From positions 1 to 64,000 of the forward strand of contig JALOCC010000004.1 of assembly GCA_023227945.1 (NCBI GenBank): DNA of 64,000 bases, read 5' to 3'. Shown here one piece after another: positions 10,047-18,243 of the stretch. This stretch comes from Candidatus Omnitrophota bacterium. GTDB taxonomy: Bacteria; Omnitrophota; Gorgyraeia; Duberdicusellales; 4484-171. Every line of letters begins with the position of its first letter. Positions within the stretch are counted from its first letter, which is position 1. A program made the translations under genes and the position numbers. The notes beneath the pieces are model-generated. The model ran no database searches, was not told where the DNA came from, and was given only the letters and a program-made list of their open reading frames with translations.

Positions 10047-11048
10047 CTATACCGCTTCTCGTAAGGATTTTGCTGCTATATTAGGCGGAGTCCCTACCAC
10101 ATAAAATCCGCTTCCCCATTCAAAACCCGCAACACGTGACAACTTAGGCATTATCTCTATATGCCAATGATACGAAGGGTGCGCATCCGTATTTACGGGA
10201 GACGTATGTATTATGTAATTATACGGGTGCTCTCCTAAAACTTTCTTAAGACGGGTCAAAGAATCTTTTAAAATATGAGCCAATTTTTTGATGCGCTCAT
10301 CATTTATCTGTCCAAAATCCATGGAATGCTCTTTAGGAATAACCCAGATTTCAAAAGAAAACCTGCTTGAAAGAGGGCAAAACGAAACAAAATCTTCATT
10401 CTCAGTAACAATCCGTTCTTTTCCGTTTTCTTCTTCGTAAGCAATCATATCGCAAAAAATACATCTTTCCCTGTATTCATAGAAATGGCGGGCGCCTCTG
10501 ACTTCATCTAAAACATTTTTTGGCACCATTGGAAGCGCTATAAGTTGTGAATGGCCGTGCTCTAAAGAAGCACCCGCTTCCAATCCTACATTTTTAAATA
10601 TTAAAAGGTATTTAAAGCGCCTGTCTTTTCTTAAATCAAGCGTGCGAGAACGATAGATTTTTAGCATATACTGGACTTCTAAATCCGTGAGTTCTGCTAT
10701 TGTCTTATAATGGTGGGGGCTATCTATGATTACTTCGTGTGCGCCCACGCCATTAGATACGTCATACATGCCTATCGCGCGTTTATCCAATTCTCCTTCT
10801 ATTATTAGAGCCGGGAATTTGTTGGGAACAACTCTTACTTTCCATCCCGGAGTATTGGGCGCACGCCAAGTTTCGGATATAGCTTCTATTTCAGGGGGCG
10901 TTAGATGTTCGTTGCCGTAGCAAAAAGCACAATCTTTGTGCCCTTTCCATACAAAGGGCACAACACCGTAGTCTTTCGGCAATACCGGCTCTTCAACATT
11001 TACCACAACCCAGCGATTCACAATAGGATCTTTTCTTAAATCAGGCAT
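10047..11048 (-). CDS. galT: Galactose-1-phosphate uridylyltransferase family protein (active-site His present)
   Basis: HIT-superfamily nucleotidyltransferase, 333 residues. It is expected to exchange UMP between UDP-glucose and a hexose-1-phosphate, or to act as a related sugar-1-phosphate nucleotidyltransferase. The N-terminal zinc/substrate region reads CAFCYGNEHLTPPEI (around residues 42-56) and the second half CIFCDMIAYE. The nucleophile motif is HGHSQ (GASLEHGHSQL), matching the family HxHxQ with the second His as nucleophile. HWHIEIMP near the C-terminus is the further conserved histidine cluster. It is paralogous along its full length to the gene just upstream (11157-12164). The exact substrate cannot be read from sequence. 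Confidence 0.85.
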   Translation of the reverse strand: MPDLRKDPIVNRWVVVNVEEPVLPKDYGVVPFVWKGHKDCAFCYGNEHLTPPEIEAISETWRAPNTPGWKVRVVPNKFPALIIEGELDKRAIGMYDVSNGVGAHEVIIDSPHHYKTIAELTDLEVQYMLKIYRSRTLDLRKDRRFKYLLIFKNVGLEAGASLEHGHSQLIALPMVPKNVLDEVRGARHFYEYRERCIFCDMIAYEEENGKERIVTENEDFVSFCPLSSRFSFEIWVIPKEHSMDFGQINDERIKKLAHILKDSLTRLKKVLGEHPYNYIIHTSPVNTDAHPSYHWHIEIMPKLSRVAGFEWGSGFYVVGTPPNIAAKSLREAV

Positions 11049-11065
11049 TTTTAATATTTTTTATT

Positions 11066-11159
11066 ACACAGATTAGCACAGATGACAAAGCAGATGATCG
11101 CAGATAAATTTTTCTGTGATCATCTGTGTCTTCTCCTTTTCTGTGATCATCTGTGTTTA
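11066..11159. repeat. Intergenic word palindrome, CAGATGATCACAGAT family
   Basis: Between the two galT paralogs. Left words are ACACAGATTAGCACAGATGA; right words are CTGTGATCATCTGTGT, twice. Close relatives lie at 16677-16766 and 21451-21543. Confidence 0.78.
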
Positions 11160-12164
11160 CACTTTTGTTTCGGCTAAAAATTTCGCTGCTTCCTCGGGAA
11201 GTGTCGGGCAAATATAAAATCCGCTTCCCCATTCAAAACCCGCAACACGAGTTAAGCGCGGAGTAATTTCTATGTGCCAATGATAGTCTTCTTCAATGGT
11301 TGACCAATAACCTGGATAGGGCCTTCTAAAAGGCGCTGTATGTATAACATAATTATACGGGGGGTCATTTAATAAAACTTTTAACTTAAGGAGGACCTTT
11401 TTAAATATTCTTGCAAGCCCTGCTATGTTTTTGTCGCAAACATTATAAAAATCAGGCGAATGCTCTTTGGGAAGTATCCATGTTTCGAAGGGAAAACGCG
11501 GAGCAAAAGGAACCAAAGCTATAAAACCATCTTCGTCCAAAACAATGCGCTCGCCTTCATTCAGCTCCTGATGGATGATATCGCAGAAAACACACCGCTC
11601 ATGATAATTATAATAAGACTTTGCGCCTTCCAGCTCTTCTTTTACTCTTTTTAAGTTAACCGGAGTTGCTATAAGCTGGCTTCGCGCATGCTTTATCCTT
11701 CCCCCGCCTGCGTCCCAGCCATAATTTTTAAACGCTAAAATATATTTTATACGGCTGTCTTTCTCAAGTTCCTTAAAACGCAGACAATAAGTAGACAAAA
11801 CGTCCTTTACGTAGTCCTCGCTTAAATCTGCTAAATTATGAATGTGTTCGGGCGTTTCGATTACAACTTCGTGGCTGCCTAAGGCATTTATCAAATCGTA
11901 AGGGCCTCTTCCTTTCTTCCAAAACTCTACATTGGGATTTAAAAATGGCTTTTTGCTGGGCACAACTCTTACGCGCCAATTACCCTGATTGTCTTTAATA
12001 GAAAAAATTTCCGGAGGGGTTTGGTTTTCTCTGCCTTTACAGAAAGGGCATTCTTTCTCGGCAGGCGAAGAGTCAACATGAGGGAAATCTTTCGGCCTGC
12101 GGGCCCTCTCTGTTGAAATTATAACCCATCTTCCTAAAATCGGATCTTTTCTTAATTGTGGCAT
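11157..12164 (-). CDS. GalT-like protein with Arg replacing the catalytic histidine
   Basis: Full-length paralog (335 residues) of the downstream galT. It retains CPFCKGRENQTPPEI, CVFCDIIHQEL and the HWHIEITP cluster. The nucleophile motif, HxHxQ in active enzymes, reads HARSQ here (about 11687-11701), so the second histidine is an arginine. Covalent uridylyl catalysis should therefore be lost or the chemistry changed. It may be a phosphorylase-like, regulatory or heteromeric partner. A promoter at 12252-12279 lies 90 bp upstream, making this the first gene of a two-gene unit. No strong ribosome binding site precedes ATG 12164. Confidence 0.8.
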   Translation of the reverse strand: MPQLRKDPILGRWVIISTERARRPKDFPHVDSSPAEKECPFCKGRENQTPPEIFSIKDNQGNWRVRVVPSKKPFLNPNVEFWKKGRGPYDLINALGSHEVVIETPEHIHNLADLSEDYVKDVLSTYCLRFKELEKDSRIKYILAFKNYGWDAGGGRIKHARSQLIATPVNLKRVKEELEGAKSYYNYHERCVFCDIIHQELNEGERIVLDEDGFIALVPFAPRFPFETWILPKEHSPDFYNVCDKNIAGLARIFKKVLLKLKVLLNDPPYNYVIHTAPFRRPYPGYWSTIEEDYHWHIEITPRLTRVAGFEWGSGFYICPTLPEEAAKFLAETKV

Positions 12165-12251
12165 AAACGAATTGCTATATCTACCCCACAGGGTGTCCTG
12201 GTGGACTAGGCAGCCTTATATAGTTATTTAAGAAAGCTTATTTGAGGGTAT

Positions 12252-12279
12252 ATTATAACAATCATAACCTAAATTGCAA
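12252..12279 (-). promoter_or_regulatory. Promoter upstream of the galT pair
   Basis: TTGCAA at 12274-12279, a 16-bp spacer and a perfect TATAAT at 12252-12257 on the minus strand. Confidence 0.5.
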
Positions 12280-12289
12280 GAATTTATTT

Positions 12290-14299
12290 CTAATAAACAA
12301 GCGTAATGTTGAATTTCTTCTCTTCCTCTCCCAGGCTCTTCGGAAAAGGCGGAAAAGGAAGAGCTTGCTCTATTGTTTTTAATACGTAAGAATTAAGTTT
12401 AGAATTATTGCTCTTTACGATATAAGGCTCGCCGACGAGGGTACCTTTTTGCGAAAGAATAAATGTTATTTCCACTTCCCCTTTTTCTGCGCGAGGCTTT
12501 GCAGTTAGAGCAATATCGTTTATGCGGTCATTTACTAAATTACAATAATCCTCCGCTCTGATTTCTCCGGATAAATTAGTTTTTGGGTTTACGATTCTGT
12601 CTTTAACGATATTACCGGCAACCATGTTTACTACCGCGCCGTTTTCCGGCTTAATTTCAGCAAAGTCCGTATAGGCTGTTTCTCCAGACATAATATGCGG
12701 TGTGAGCAGAATAACCAAATCTGTTTTTGTGATTTCATCGCTTGTGCTACTAAAGAAATAACGCAGTCCCGGGATGTCGCCAAGTATTGGAACTTTTTTT
12801 ACAGTTTTCTTATGCTCGTCTTTGCGCAGTCCGCCTATGATTATGGTTACACCATCCTTTACCATAACAGTCGTCTCTGCTTCAGAAGAGGTAACGATAG
12901 GCACCTCTGTTTTTTTATCCTGCGAGATAAGCGTTCTTGTTACTGCCGAGCTTACTTCGGGTTTTATTTTCATAATAACGAAACCCTTTTCGTTAATTAT
13001 TGGTGTTACAAAAAGCTTAATGCCGGTTTCGACAAAATTAACCGTTTCGGCAGTAACGGCGTTTCCTTCGGTTTGAGTTACAGTTGAAGTAATGTATGCG
13101 TCTTTTGTTCCTACCAGTATTTTTGCTTCCTGGTTATTTAAAACCATAATGCGCGGGCTTGAAAGTATTTTCGTATCACCTATAGTACGCAGCATGTCTA
13201 TTATTCCTTTGTAATCGCCGGGGCTCGTAGGTGTGCTTGTAGCCGTACTTAATATAAGGGCATTTTTTGTATTTATCGGCAGTGACGTGCTTACCTGGAA
13301 ATATTTTTTTATCCAGTAATTCCAATCAACGCCCATTTCGAATTTGTCGGACGGCTTTATTTCTATGACTTGCGCGTCGATTAAAACCTGTGTAGTTTTT
13401 TCATCAAACGCGTTAATAACGTTAGATATTTCTTCTATTTTTTTGGGATAATCAACAACAACTATTTTGTTCGTACGCTCATCAAAACGCAAGGACCCTA
13501 TACCTTTTGTAATTATCTCCTGTATCTTCGCATTCAACTTATCTGCCTGCGCATAATTTAAGTGAAACACTTTTGTTTGTAATGGCAGGTCTGTTTCTTT
13601 GATGAATTCTTCCATCTCCTTTATTTTTTGTGAACTATCAATCAAAGAAATTGTGTTTGAGCCTTCATCAACGACAATTTTCCCGATGTTTGTTTTAATC
13701 TGATTAAGCGCGCGCGACAGGTCCGCTGCTTTTGCATATTTTAATTTAATCGTCCGCGCCTGTTTTTTATCCTGAAAACGCTCGCCATACTGCAGTTCAT
13801 AATCACGCTGGCTCATTACATTTATAATCTCTCCTTTTTTCTCGTAAGCGAGGTCGTTGCTTAAAACTACTATCTCAAAAGCATCCCAAGGGTCTATATT
13901 TTTTAAAAATAAAGTGACCCTACCGGTAACGTTCTTGCCAACGACAAGATTGAGCCCGCTACGCGAGGCAAGCATTTTTAGGACATCGATTATGTCCATT
14001 CCTTTTATATCAAGGGAAATTTTACCGGGCTGGTCCGGCTGTTGAGTCGGGGACGCACTTACGGAAGCAGCCTGGACTTGAGATTTTGTTCCTACAACCG
14101 GACTTTGACTTTGCGGCGGCTGGGCTTGCGGGATTTCTTCGACTGCTGCCGGTTGCGGGTTTTCTGGCTGTGCTTGAGCTGGTGCAGCAGATTTATTGAA
14201 AGCCTCTTCAGGCAAAGGCTCAACATCTTTATTTTGAGCAAAAGCAAAATTAAAAGAAAATATTGCTATAATTATCAGCGATAGTAATTTCGTTTTCAT
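12290..14299 (-). CDS. gspD: Secretin (GspD/PilQ type) with TonB-C-like C-terminal domain
   Basis: Outer-membrane ring of the secretion/pilus machine, 669 residues. A signal peptide (residues 1-22) precedes a Pro/Gln-rich linker. Next come an STN-type N0 domain (DIKGMDIIDVLKMLASRSGL, about 95-145) and two N1-like repeats (IKLKYAKAADLSRALNQI, FHLNYAQADKLNAKIQEI). The secretin barrel domain follows, to about 545 (VLIDAQVIEIKP, PIVTSSEAETTVMVKDG, LVILLTPHI). The last 90 residues are unusual: GEVEITFILSQKGTLVG, SNNSKLNSYVL and ALPFPPFP form the pattern of a TonB/TolA C-terminal domain. It has a strong GGAGGAGTT site. It is the last gene of the gspE operon. Confidence 0.9.
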   Translation of the reverse strand: MKTKLLSLIIIAIFSFNFAFAQNKDVEPLPEEAFNKSAAPAQAQPENPQPAAVEEIPQAQPPQSQSPVVGTKSQVQAASVSASPTQQPDQPGKISLDIKGMDIIDVLKMLASRSGLNLVVGKNVTGRVTLFLKNIDPWDAFEIVVLSNDLAYEKKGEIINVMSQRDYELQYGERFQDKKQARTIKLKYAKAADLSRALNQIKTNIGKIVVDEGSNTISLIDSSQKIKEMEEFIKETDLPLQTKVFHLNYAQADKLNAKIQEIITKGIGSLRFDERTNKIVVVDYPKKIEEISNVINAFDEKTTQVLIDAQVIEIKPSDKFEMGVDWNYWIKKYFQVSTSLPINTKNALILSTATSTPTSPGDYKGIIDMLRTIGDTKILSSPRIMVLNNQEAKILVGTKDAYITSTVTQTEGNAVTAETVNFVETGIKLFVTPIINEKGFVIMKIKPEVSSAVTRTLISQDKKTEVPIVTSSEAETTVMVKDGVTIIIGGLRKDEHKKTVKKVPILGDIPGLRYFFSSTSDEITKTDLVILLTPHIMSGETAYTDFAEIKPENGAVVNMVAGNIVKDRIVNPKTNLSGEIRAEDYCNLVNDRINDIALTAKPRAEKGEVEITFILSQKGTLVGEPYIVKSNNSKLNSYVLKTIEQALPFPPFPKSLGEEEKKFNITLVY

Positions 14300-14369
14300 A
14301 ACTCCTCCTTTTTAAAAAGTAACAAGTAGAGAGATTTTGTTAAACAATGAATTTCAAAAAATTTCGCGA

Positions 14370-14485
14370 AGCTAATTTCTATTAATCTCGATTGTCCGCC
14401 ACCGATAATTTTTTATGTGTAGGCGGATCCGCCTCTGGCGGAAAATTAGTAGAGATTGGGAAACTGATAGAAATTGATTGTTTAT
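14370..14485. repeat. Long inverted repeat between gspC-like gene and secretin
   Basis: AATTTCTATTAATCTC on the left pairs with AGAGAT...GATAGAAATT on the right. Inside is a second pair TCCGCCA/TGGCGGA around a GGCGGATCCGCC palindrome. It sits in the 205-bp gap and could form an mRNA hairpin. Confidence 0.65.
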
Positions 14486-14504
14486 CCCTGTTCTTAACGC
14501 CTTT

Positions 14505-15104
14505 CTACAAATAAAGCTCATACCTTTGCCCTTCATAACTTAAAATTATTTTCCCTTCCAATATATCCTCCAATTGCAACTGTCCTATAAATTGCCCTTT
14601 TTTTAAATAATAAGTTTTTTGGGCTTTTTTGTCTTCGATAATTGCCTGGGGATTTTCGCCTGAAACTATGCCAACAAGATTTATATCTTTGATTAATTCG
14701 GCGCTGGCTGTGCCTATGGGTTTTTCCAAATCAACGGCAGCGTTTGAAAATATCTTACGTTGTTTTATGCCGAGAGAATAAAATGCATAAGACTTTATAG
14801 CTTCCTTTGCCTGAGGCGTTTTTTTCTTTATAACTGTTTTTTCTTTTGCATCTATCCGAGGCAATTTAATTTTCTTTAAAGCAAAAATAGGATGCACCAG
14901 TGATACAATTAAATAAAACAACGATATAAAAAAAACCAGCTTTACAACCTTGCCTGATGCTATATGAGGCAAGTTTATCGAAAACAATTTTTTGTTGTGC
15001 TTTTGCGGTGTAACATCGGAAACGAGCACAGCCATATCTTTTAGTTTTTTGTTGGCTCGTATAAGTTTTAACAGTTTTTCTTCCGGCAAAAGATTATCCC
15101 TCAT
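14505..15104 (-). CDS. GspC/PilP-like inner-membrane linker protein
   Basis: A 199-residue protein: a basic cytoplasmic N-terminus (about 1-50), one membrane helix (VVKLVFFISLFYLIVSLVHP, about 53-72), a Lys-rich periplasmic linker, and a C-terminal beta domain. That domain contains INLVGIVSGENPQAIIEDK and TYYLKKGQFIG, which matches the homology region of GspC/PilP. In such systems this domain connects the inner-membrane platform to the secretin. Its position directly before the secretin and its 11-bp overlap with the preceding ATPase gene support the role. Sequence similarity is weak, so the subfamily name is uncertain. Confidence 0.72.
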   Translation of the reverse strand: MRDNLLPEEKLLKLIRANKKLKDMAVLVSDVTPQKHNKKLFSINLPHIASGKVVKLVFFISLFYLIVSLVHPIFALKKIKLPRIDAKEKTVIKKKTPQAKEAIKSYAFYSLGIKQRKIFSNAAVDLEKPIGTASAELIKDINLVGIVSGENPQAIIEDKKAQKTYYLKKGQFIGQLQLEDILEGKIILSYEGQRYELYL

Positions 15105-15918
15105 ATTCCTGCCTTATAGTTATCAGATTCCTTATGATTTCTGCATCAATTGTTTCTTTCTCATGCATGACAAGCGCCTCCAAAGCATCATGGCAAACCA
15201 TGGATATTTTACGCGGATAACCTTGTGTATATTCATAAATAAGCTTTATAGCTTTATCGTCAAAAAGCGGAACAGCCCGCCTGTAACCCGCCTGTTTTAA
15301 TCTAAAATTTATCATTTGTCTTGTCTCAAATTCATCAAGCGGATTTATGGTATATTTCAAAGCTATTCTATCCATAAAGTTGTTTATCCTTTTTATACGG
15401 GGAAGCAGTTCTGTCTGCGCCATAATTACCAGCTGCAAAAGTTTATACTCATTAGTTTCGTAATTAAGCAGGGTTCTTAAAACTTCCAGATTTTCCGGGG
15501 TAATCTTTTGCGCCTCATCGATAAGTAAAATTATGGTTTTATTTTCCTCTACGCCTTTTTGATACAAATATTTCTCAAGGGCTTCTTTAAAATCAAGCGT
15601 TGATTTAAATTCCGGGGTTATACCGAACATCTTTACCAGCATATACAGGAATTGAAATTCGGATTTAAAATTCGGGTCTAAAATCATATGAAAAACATAA
15701 TCACAATCGCCCTCAAAAGCTTGCAGTAGCGCACGCGAAAGAGTAGTTTTACCCGTGCCTACGTCTCCCATTACAAGGCATAAGCCGCGGCGAAGCCTGA
15801 CAGCAATTTCAAGGCGTTTTAGCGCAGTTTCGTGGCTTATAGAGTGATATAAAAATTCCGGGTCCGGGCTTGTTGAAAAAGGCTCTTTGTCTAATTCCAA
15901 TACTTTAAAGTAGCTCAT
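15094..15918 (-). CDS. ExeA/GspA-type AAA ATPase
   Basis: AAA ATPase of 274 residues related to ExeA, the cytoplasmic ATPase that helps place the secretin through the cell wall in Aeromonas, and to general AAA_22 proteins. The start YFKVLELDKEPFSTSPDP and YHSISHETALKRLEIAV are typical of the family. Walker A is GDVGTGKTT near residue 50 and Walker B is IILLIDEAQ near 136, with a sensor region LVIMAQTELL. It lacks the peptidoglycan-binding tail that some ExeA proteins have. It overlaps both neighbours (MerR-like and GspC-like genes) by 11-14 bp, so it is translationally coupled inside the operon. Confidence 0.85.
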   Translation of the reverse strand: MSYFKVLELDKEPFSTSPDPEFLYHSISHETALKRLEIAVRLRRGLCLVMGDVGTGKTTLSRALLQAFEGDCDYVFHMILDPNFKSEFQFLYMLVKMFGITPEFKSTLDFKEALEKYLYQKGVEENKTIILLIDEAQKITPENLEVLRTLLNYETNEYKLLQLVIMAQTELLPRIKRINNFMDRIALKYTINPLDEFETRQMINFRLKQAGYRRAVPLFDDKAIKLIYEYTQGYPRKISMVCHDALEALVMHEKETIDAEIIRNLITIRQEYEG

Positions 15919-16135
15919 TTTTTATTTCCTTTATGGATTTTCCTGCCCTACGCAGGCTTCTGATTTTTTTGAGCATTTGCACGGTAGAATCGTCAAAATA
16001 CCTGAAACGCGTTTCAGGGCTCCTGCTTATCTCTTTGATAAGAGCTATTTTAAGATAGTATTTAAGCGTATGTATTGAGTAACCCGTTATTCTTGCTAAA
16101 TCTTTTATAAGATAAATTTGATTCATTTTTTCCAT
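15905..16135 (-). CDS. MerR-type winged-helix protein within the secretion operon
   Basis: A 76-residue protein consisting almost only of a MerR-family DNA-binding domain: YLIKDLARITGYSIHTLKYYL, then SPETRFRYFDDSTVQMLKKI, then an RRAGKSIKEIKNELL helix. There is no effector-binding domain. It lies between pilO and the ExeA-like ATPase, overlapping the latter by 14 bp. It may regulate the operon or act as a non-DNA adaptor; the sequence does not decide. ATG 16135 is preferred because AGGTTACAT precedes it. Confidence 0.75.
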   Translation of the reverse strand: MEKMNQIYLIKDLARITGYSIHTLKYYLKIALIKEISRSPETRFRYFDDSTVQMLKKIRSLRRAGKSIKEIKNELL

Positions 16136-16142
16136 ATGTAAC

Positions 16143-16664
16143 CTATTTTAAAACAACCGGCTGAATAATCGTAAATACCCCTTCTAGGCCTATCATATTT
16201 GATTTTGCCGCAAGCTGGAAACGTTTTACTTTTAGTAAAAGCAAAGAAGTCTCAACATCATAGATAAATTTGCTATACCCCTCAATTGAGCCTTCCATGC
16301 GCAGCTCTATAATAATTTTATCGTCTTTGGGGGATGCCTGCGGCCTTATGTCAACGATCCTAACGCTTGCCCCTTTTGCAAGATTCTCAAGAGTAGTCAT
16401 AGCAACTACTAAGGTATCTTTTGTGTCCACAGGAAGCGCAAGGCTTGAAGAAAATTTGTTATATTCGTTTTGTATTTCGGTTTTCTGGCCTAAAAGCTTT
16501 AAGTATTTTTTTAGTTTGGTTTTGTTTAAATTTACTTCTTTATTAAGCGTATCGTATTTATCCAAAACAGGAGCAATTAAAAAATTAAAGGCTATGCTGA
16601 AAAATATTATTCCTATCGTTACGTACAAGATTATTTTTTCTCGTTTTTTCAGTACGTTGTGCAT
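16143..16664 (-). CDS. pilO: PilO/GspM-like assembly protein
   Basis: A 173-residue bitopic inner-membrane protein: a short basic N-terminus, one membrane helix (IILYVTIGIIFFSIAFNFLI), a coiled coil (about 40-80), and a small alpha/beta domain ending LLLLKVKRFQLAA. This is the layout of PilO/GspM, partner of PilN in the inner-membrane platform. The start is ATG 16664 (MHNVLKKREK), with GGAG provided by a GGAGCGAAGCGACT module. The longer frame only reads repeat sequence. Pairing with the PilM-PilN fusion just upstream supports the call. Confidence 0.75.
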   Translation of the reverse strand: MHNVLKKREKIILYVTIGIIFFSIAFNFLIAPVLDKYDTLNKEVNLNKTKLKKYLKLLGQKTEIQNEYNKFSSSLALPVDTKDTLVVAMTTLENLAKGASVRIVDIRPQASPKDDKIIIELRMEGSIEGYSKFIYDVETSLLLLKVKRFQLAAKSNMIGLEGVFTIIQPVVLK

Positions 16665-16676
16665 AGTCGCTTCGCT

Positions 16677-16766
16677 CCACACAGATCAGCACAGATTTGT
16701 AAGCGGATGATCACAGATGATTTTATCTGTGGTCATCTGTGATTTATTATCTGTGATCATCTGTGT
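16677..16766. repeat. Intergenic word palindrome, CACAGATCAGCACAGAT family
   Basis: Between the PilM-N gene and pilO. ACAGATCAGCACAGATT and GATGATCACAGATGA words on the left; CTGTGGTCATCTGTGATT and CTGTGATCATCTGTGT on the right. It sits inside an operon. Confidence 0.78.
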
Positions 16767-18193
16767 TTTTTTAAACAAATCGTCTCAAAGTCAATAATCT
16801 CACCCATTTGTGTTTTCTTTTTTGTAGCATAGCGCAACTTACATGTAAAATTACTGAAGGCTTTGGATTTTTCGATTCCGGAAACCAACTCAAGCACATA
16901 ATTCAGCTCAGGAGTCTGCCCCCGCAAAGCAATCTGTTTATCATCTTCGTAGATAAAACTGCTAAGATGAATATCTTTGGGCATTATTTTATGCAGTTCA
17001 TAAAGCACTTCCAAAGCCATAAGCCTGTATTTTGCCTCAGATTCAAGAAGAACAAAACGCCTCTCTATCTCCTCGAGGGTTTTTGCTTCTTTCGATATTT
17101 TATCCAATTCTATTTTGAGCTTATCCCTGTAATGCCTTTTGTTGTCCAAATCTTTCATTACGGCAAATGTAAACATTAGGGCGGTGAGTAATATGGTAAC
17201 CGCTGATTTTATTAATTCTTTTTTCTTGAATGCGCGTATGCGCAGTTGTTTTATATTTTCGGGAAGGATATTTAATTCGGCGCTTATTTCTTTCAAGCCA
17301 AGGCCTATCAGGCCTGCAACTGACAAGCCTGTTGCTTTTATTTTTTCGCATACTGCTTGCGCAGACTGTGGACAGACTTTGCTGCAATAATCAGATACTT
17401 CCACAGGCATAGATATTTTTACGGATAAATCCTGCGCGGAAATATTTTTGCTTGTAAATATAATCGCGCCTGGTGCGGACGCTTGGCCTGTTTCTTTTAC
17501 ATAAGCGTTGTTTGTCTTTTTTATTTCTTCGGACAATATATTTTCTAGATTCTGTTGTTGGGATATCTTAAGGGACCGGCTGAAGGAAAGTTTCTTCTGC
17601 GATACCACAATTAACTCTACGTAGTTATCATCTATGTCGACAACCATACTTACGTTTGAAAGCGGGGCTATTTCACTGTACAGGTTACACAGCCCATACG
17701 AGCTTAGAATAATAGAAAAATTTTTTATCCCCAACGGATTCAAGAATGAAAGATAACCCAAAACAATATCTTTATGAACAATATTTAAATTAATGTAGGA
17801 ATACCCCTCCTTGTCGGTTGAAATAATCTGATAACCGGTAATTAATTCCTGGATCGGATATGGAAGATATTTAGAAGCCTGAAAAGGTATTATTTTGTCT
17901 ATTTCCGCTGGAAATTTAGCAGGCACTTTTATATATCTGCAGGTTGCCTGGTGCCTGGGTAAAGAAAGTATTACTTGATTGTTGTTATAATTTAATTTTT
18001 TAAGAAGCGATTTTGTTTTTTCAGCCAATTCCTTATCATTAATTCCATCCGCAAGCCGCACAAATTCAAAATCGATAAATTCCCTTTTATTCAAAGGCCC
18101 TTGCCGGCTTTTGATAATCTTTAAATAATCTTCGGTAACCTGGATTATAAAAATGTCTTTTTTGCTTTTCTTTTGTCTAATTTGCTTTGCCAT
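16757..18193 (-). CDS. pilM: PilM-PilN fusion (GspL-like) assembly platform protein
   Basis: A 478-residue protein joining two usually separate subunits. Residues 1-330 show an actin-like PilM/GspL fold (IFIIQVTEDYLKIIKS, KVPAKFPAEIDKIIPFQASKYL, MVVDIDDNYVELIVV). After LNILPENIKQLRIR comes a membrane helix (SAVTILLTALMFTFAVM). A coiled coil and a PilN-like periplasmic domain follow (LYELHKIMPKDIHLSSF, ALRGQTPELNYVLELV). Start ATG 18193 (MAKQIRQKK) is chosen because codons further upstream read an ATTCGTGG-word palindrome. It acts as the cytoplasmic ring and membrane clamp of the machine with PilO. Confidence 0.85.
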   Translation of the reverse strand: MAKQIRQKKSKKDIFIIQVTEDYLKIIKSRQGPLNKREFIDFEFVRLADGINDKELAEKTKSLLKKLNYNNNQVILSLPRHQATCRYIKVPAKFPAEIDKIIPFQASKYLPYPIQELITGYQIISTDKEGYSYINLNIVHKDIVLGYLSFLNPLGIKNFSIILSSYGLCNLYSEIAPLSNVSMVVDIDDNYVELIVVSQKKLSFSRSLKISQQQNLENILSEEIKKTNNAYVKETGQASAPGAIIFTSKNISAQDLSVKISMPVEVSDYCSKVCPQSAQAVCEKIKATGLSVAGLIGLGLKEISAELNILPENIKQLRIRAFKKKELIKSAVTILLTALMFTFAVMKDLDNKRHYRDKLKIELDKISKEAKTLEEIERRFVLLESEAKYRLMALEVLYELHKIMPKDIHLSSFIYEDDKQIALRGQTPELNYVLELVSGIEKSKAFSNFTCKLRYATKKKTQMGEIIDFETICLKKHR

Positions 18194-18197
18194 AATT

Positions 18198-18240
18198 TTT
18201 ATTCGTGGTAATTCGTCCCTAATTCGTGGAAATTTGTGCC
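18198..18240. repeat. Intergenic words, ATTCGTGG family
   Basis: Three direct words (ATTCGTGGTA, ATTCGTCCCT, ATTCGTGGAAATTTGTG) between gspK and pilM. Same family as 179-260, but only one half is present. Confidence 0.6.
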
Positions 18241-18243
18241 AAC

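Noticed and set aside
10047..12164. The two galT genes as one frameshifted or artefactually duplicated gene
   Set aside because: They are full-length, clearly diverged paralogs, each with its own start and stop.
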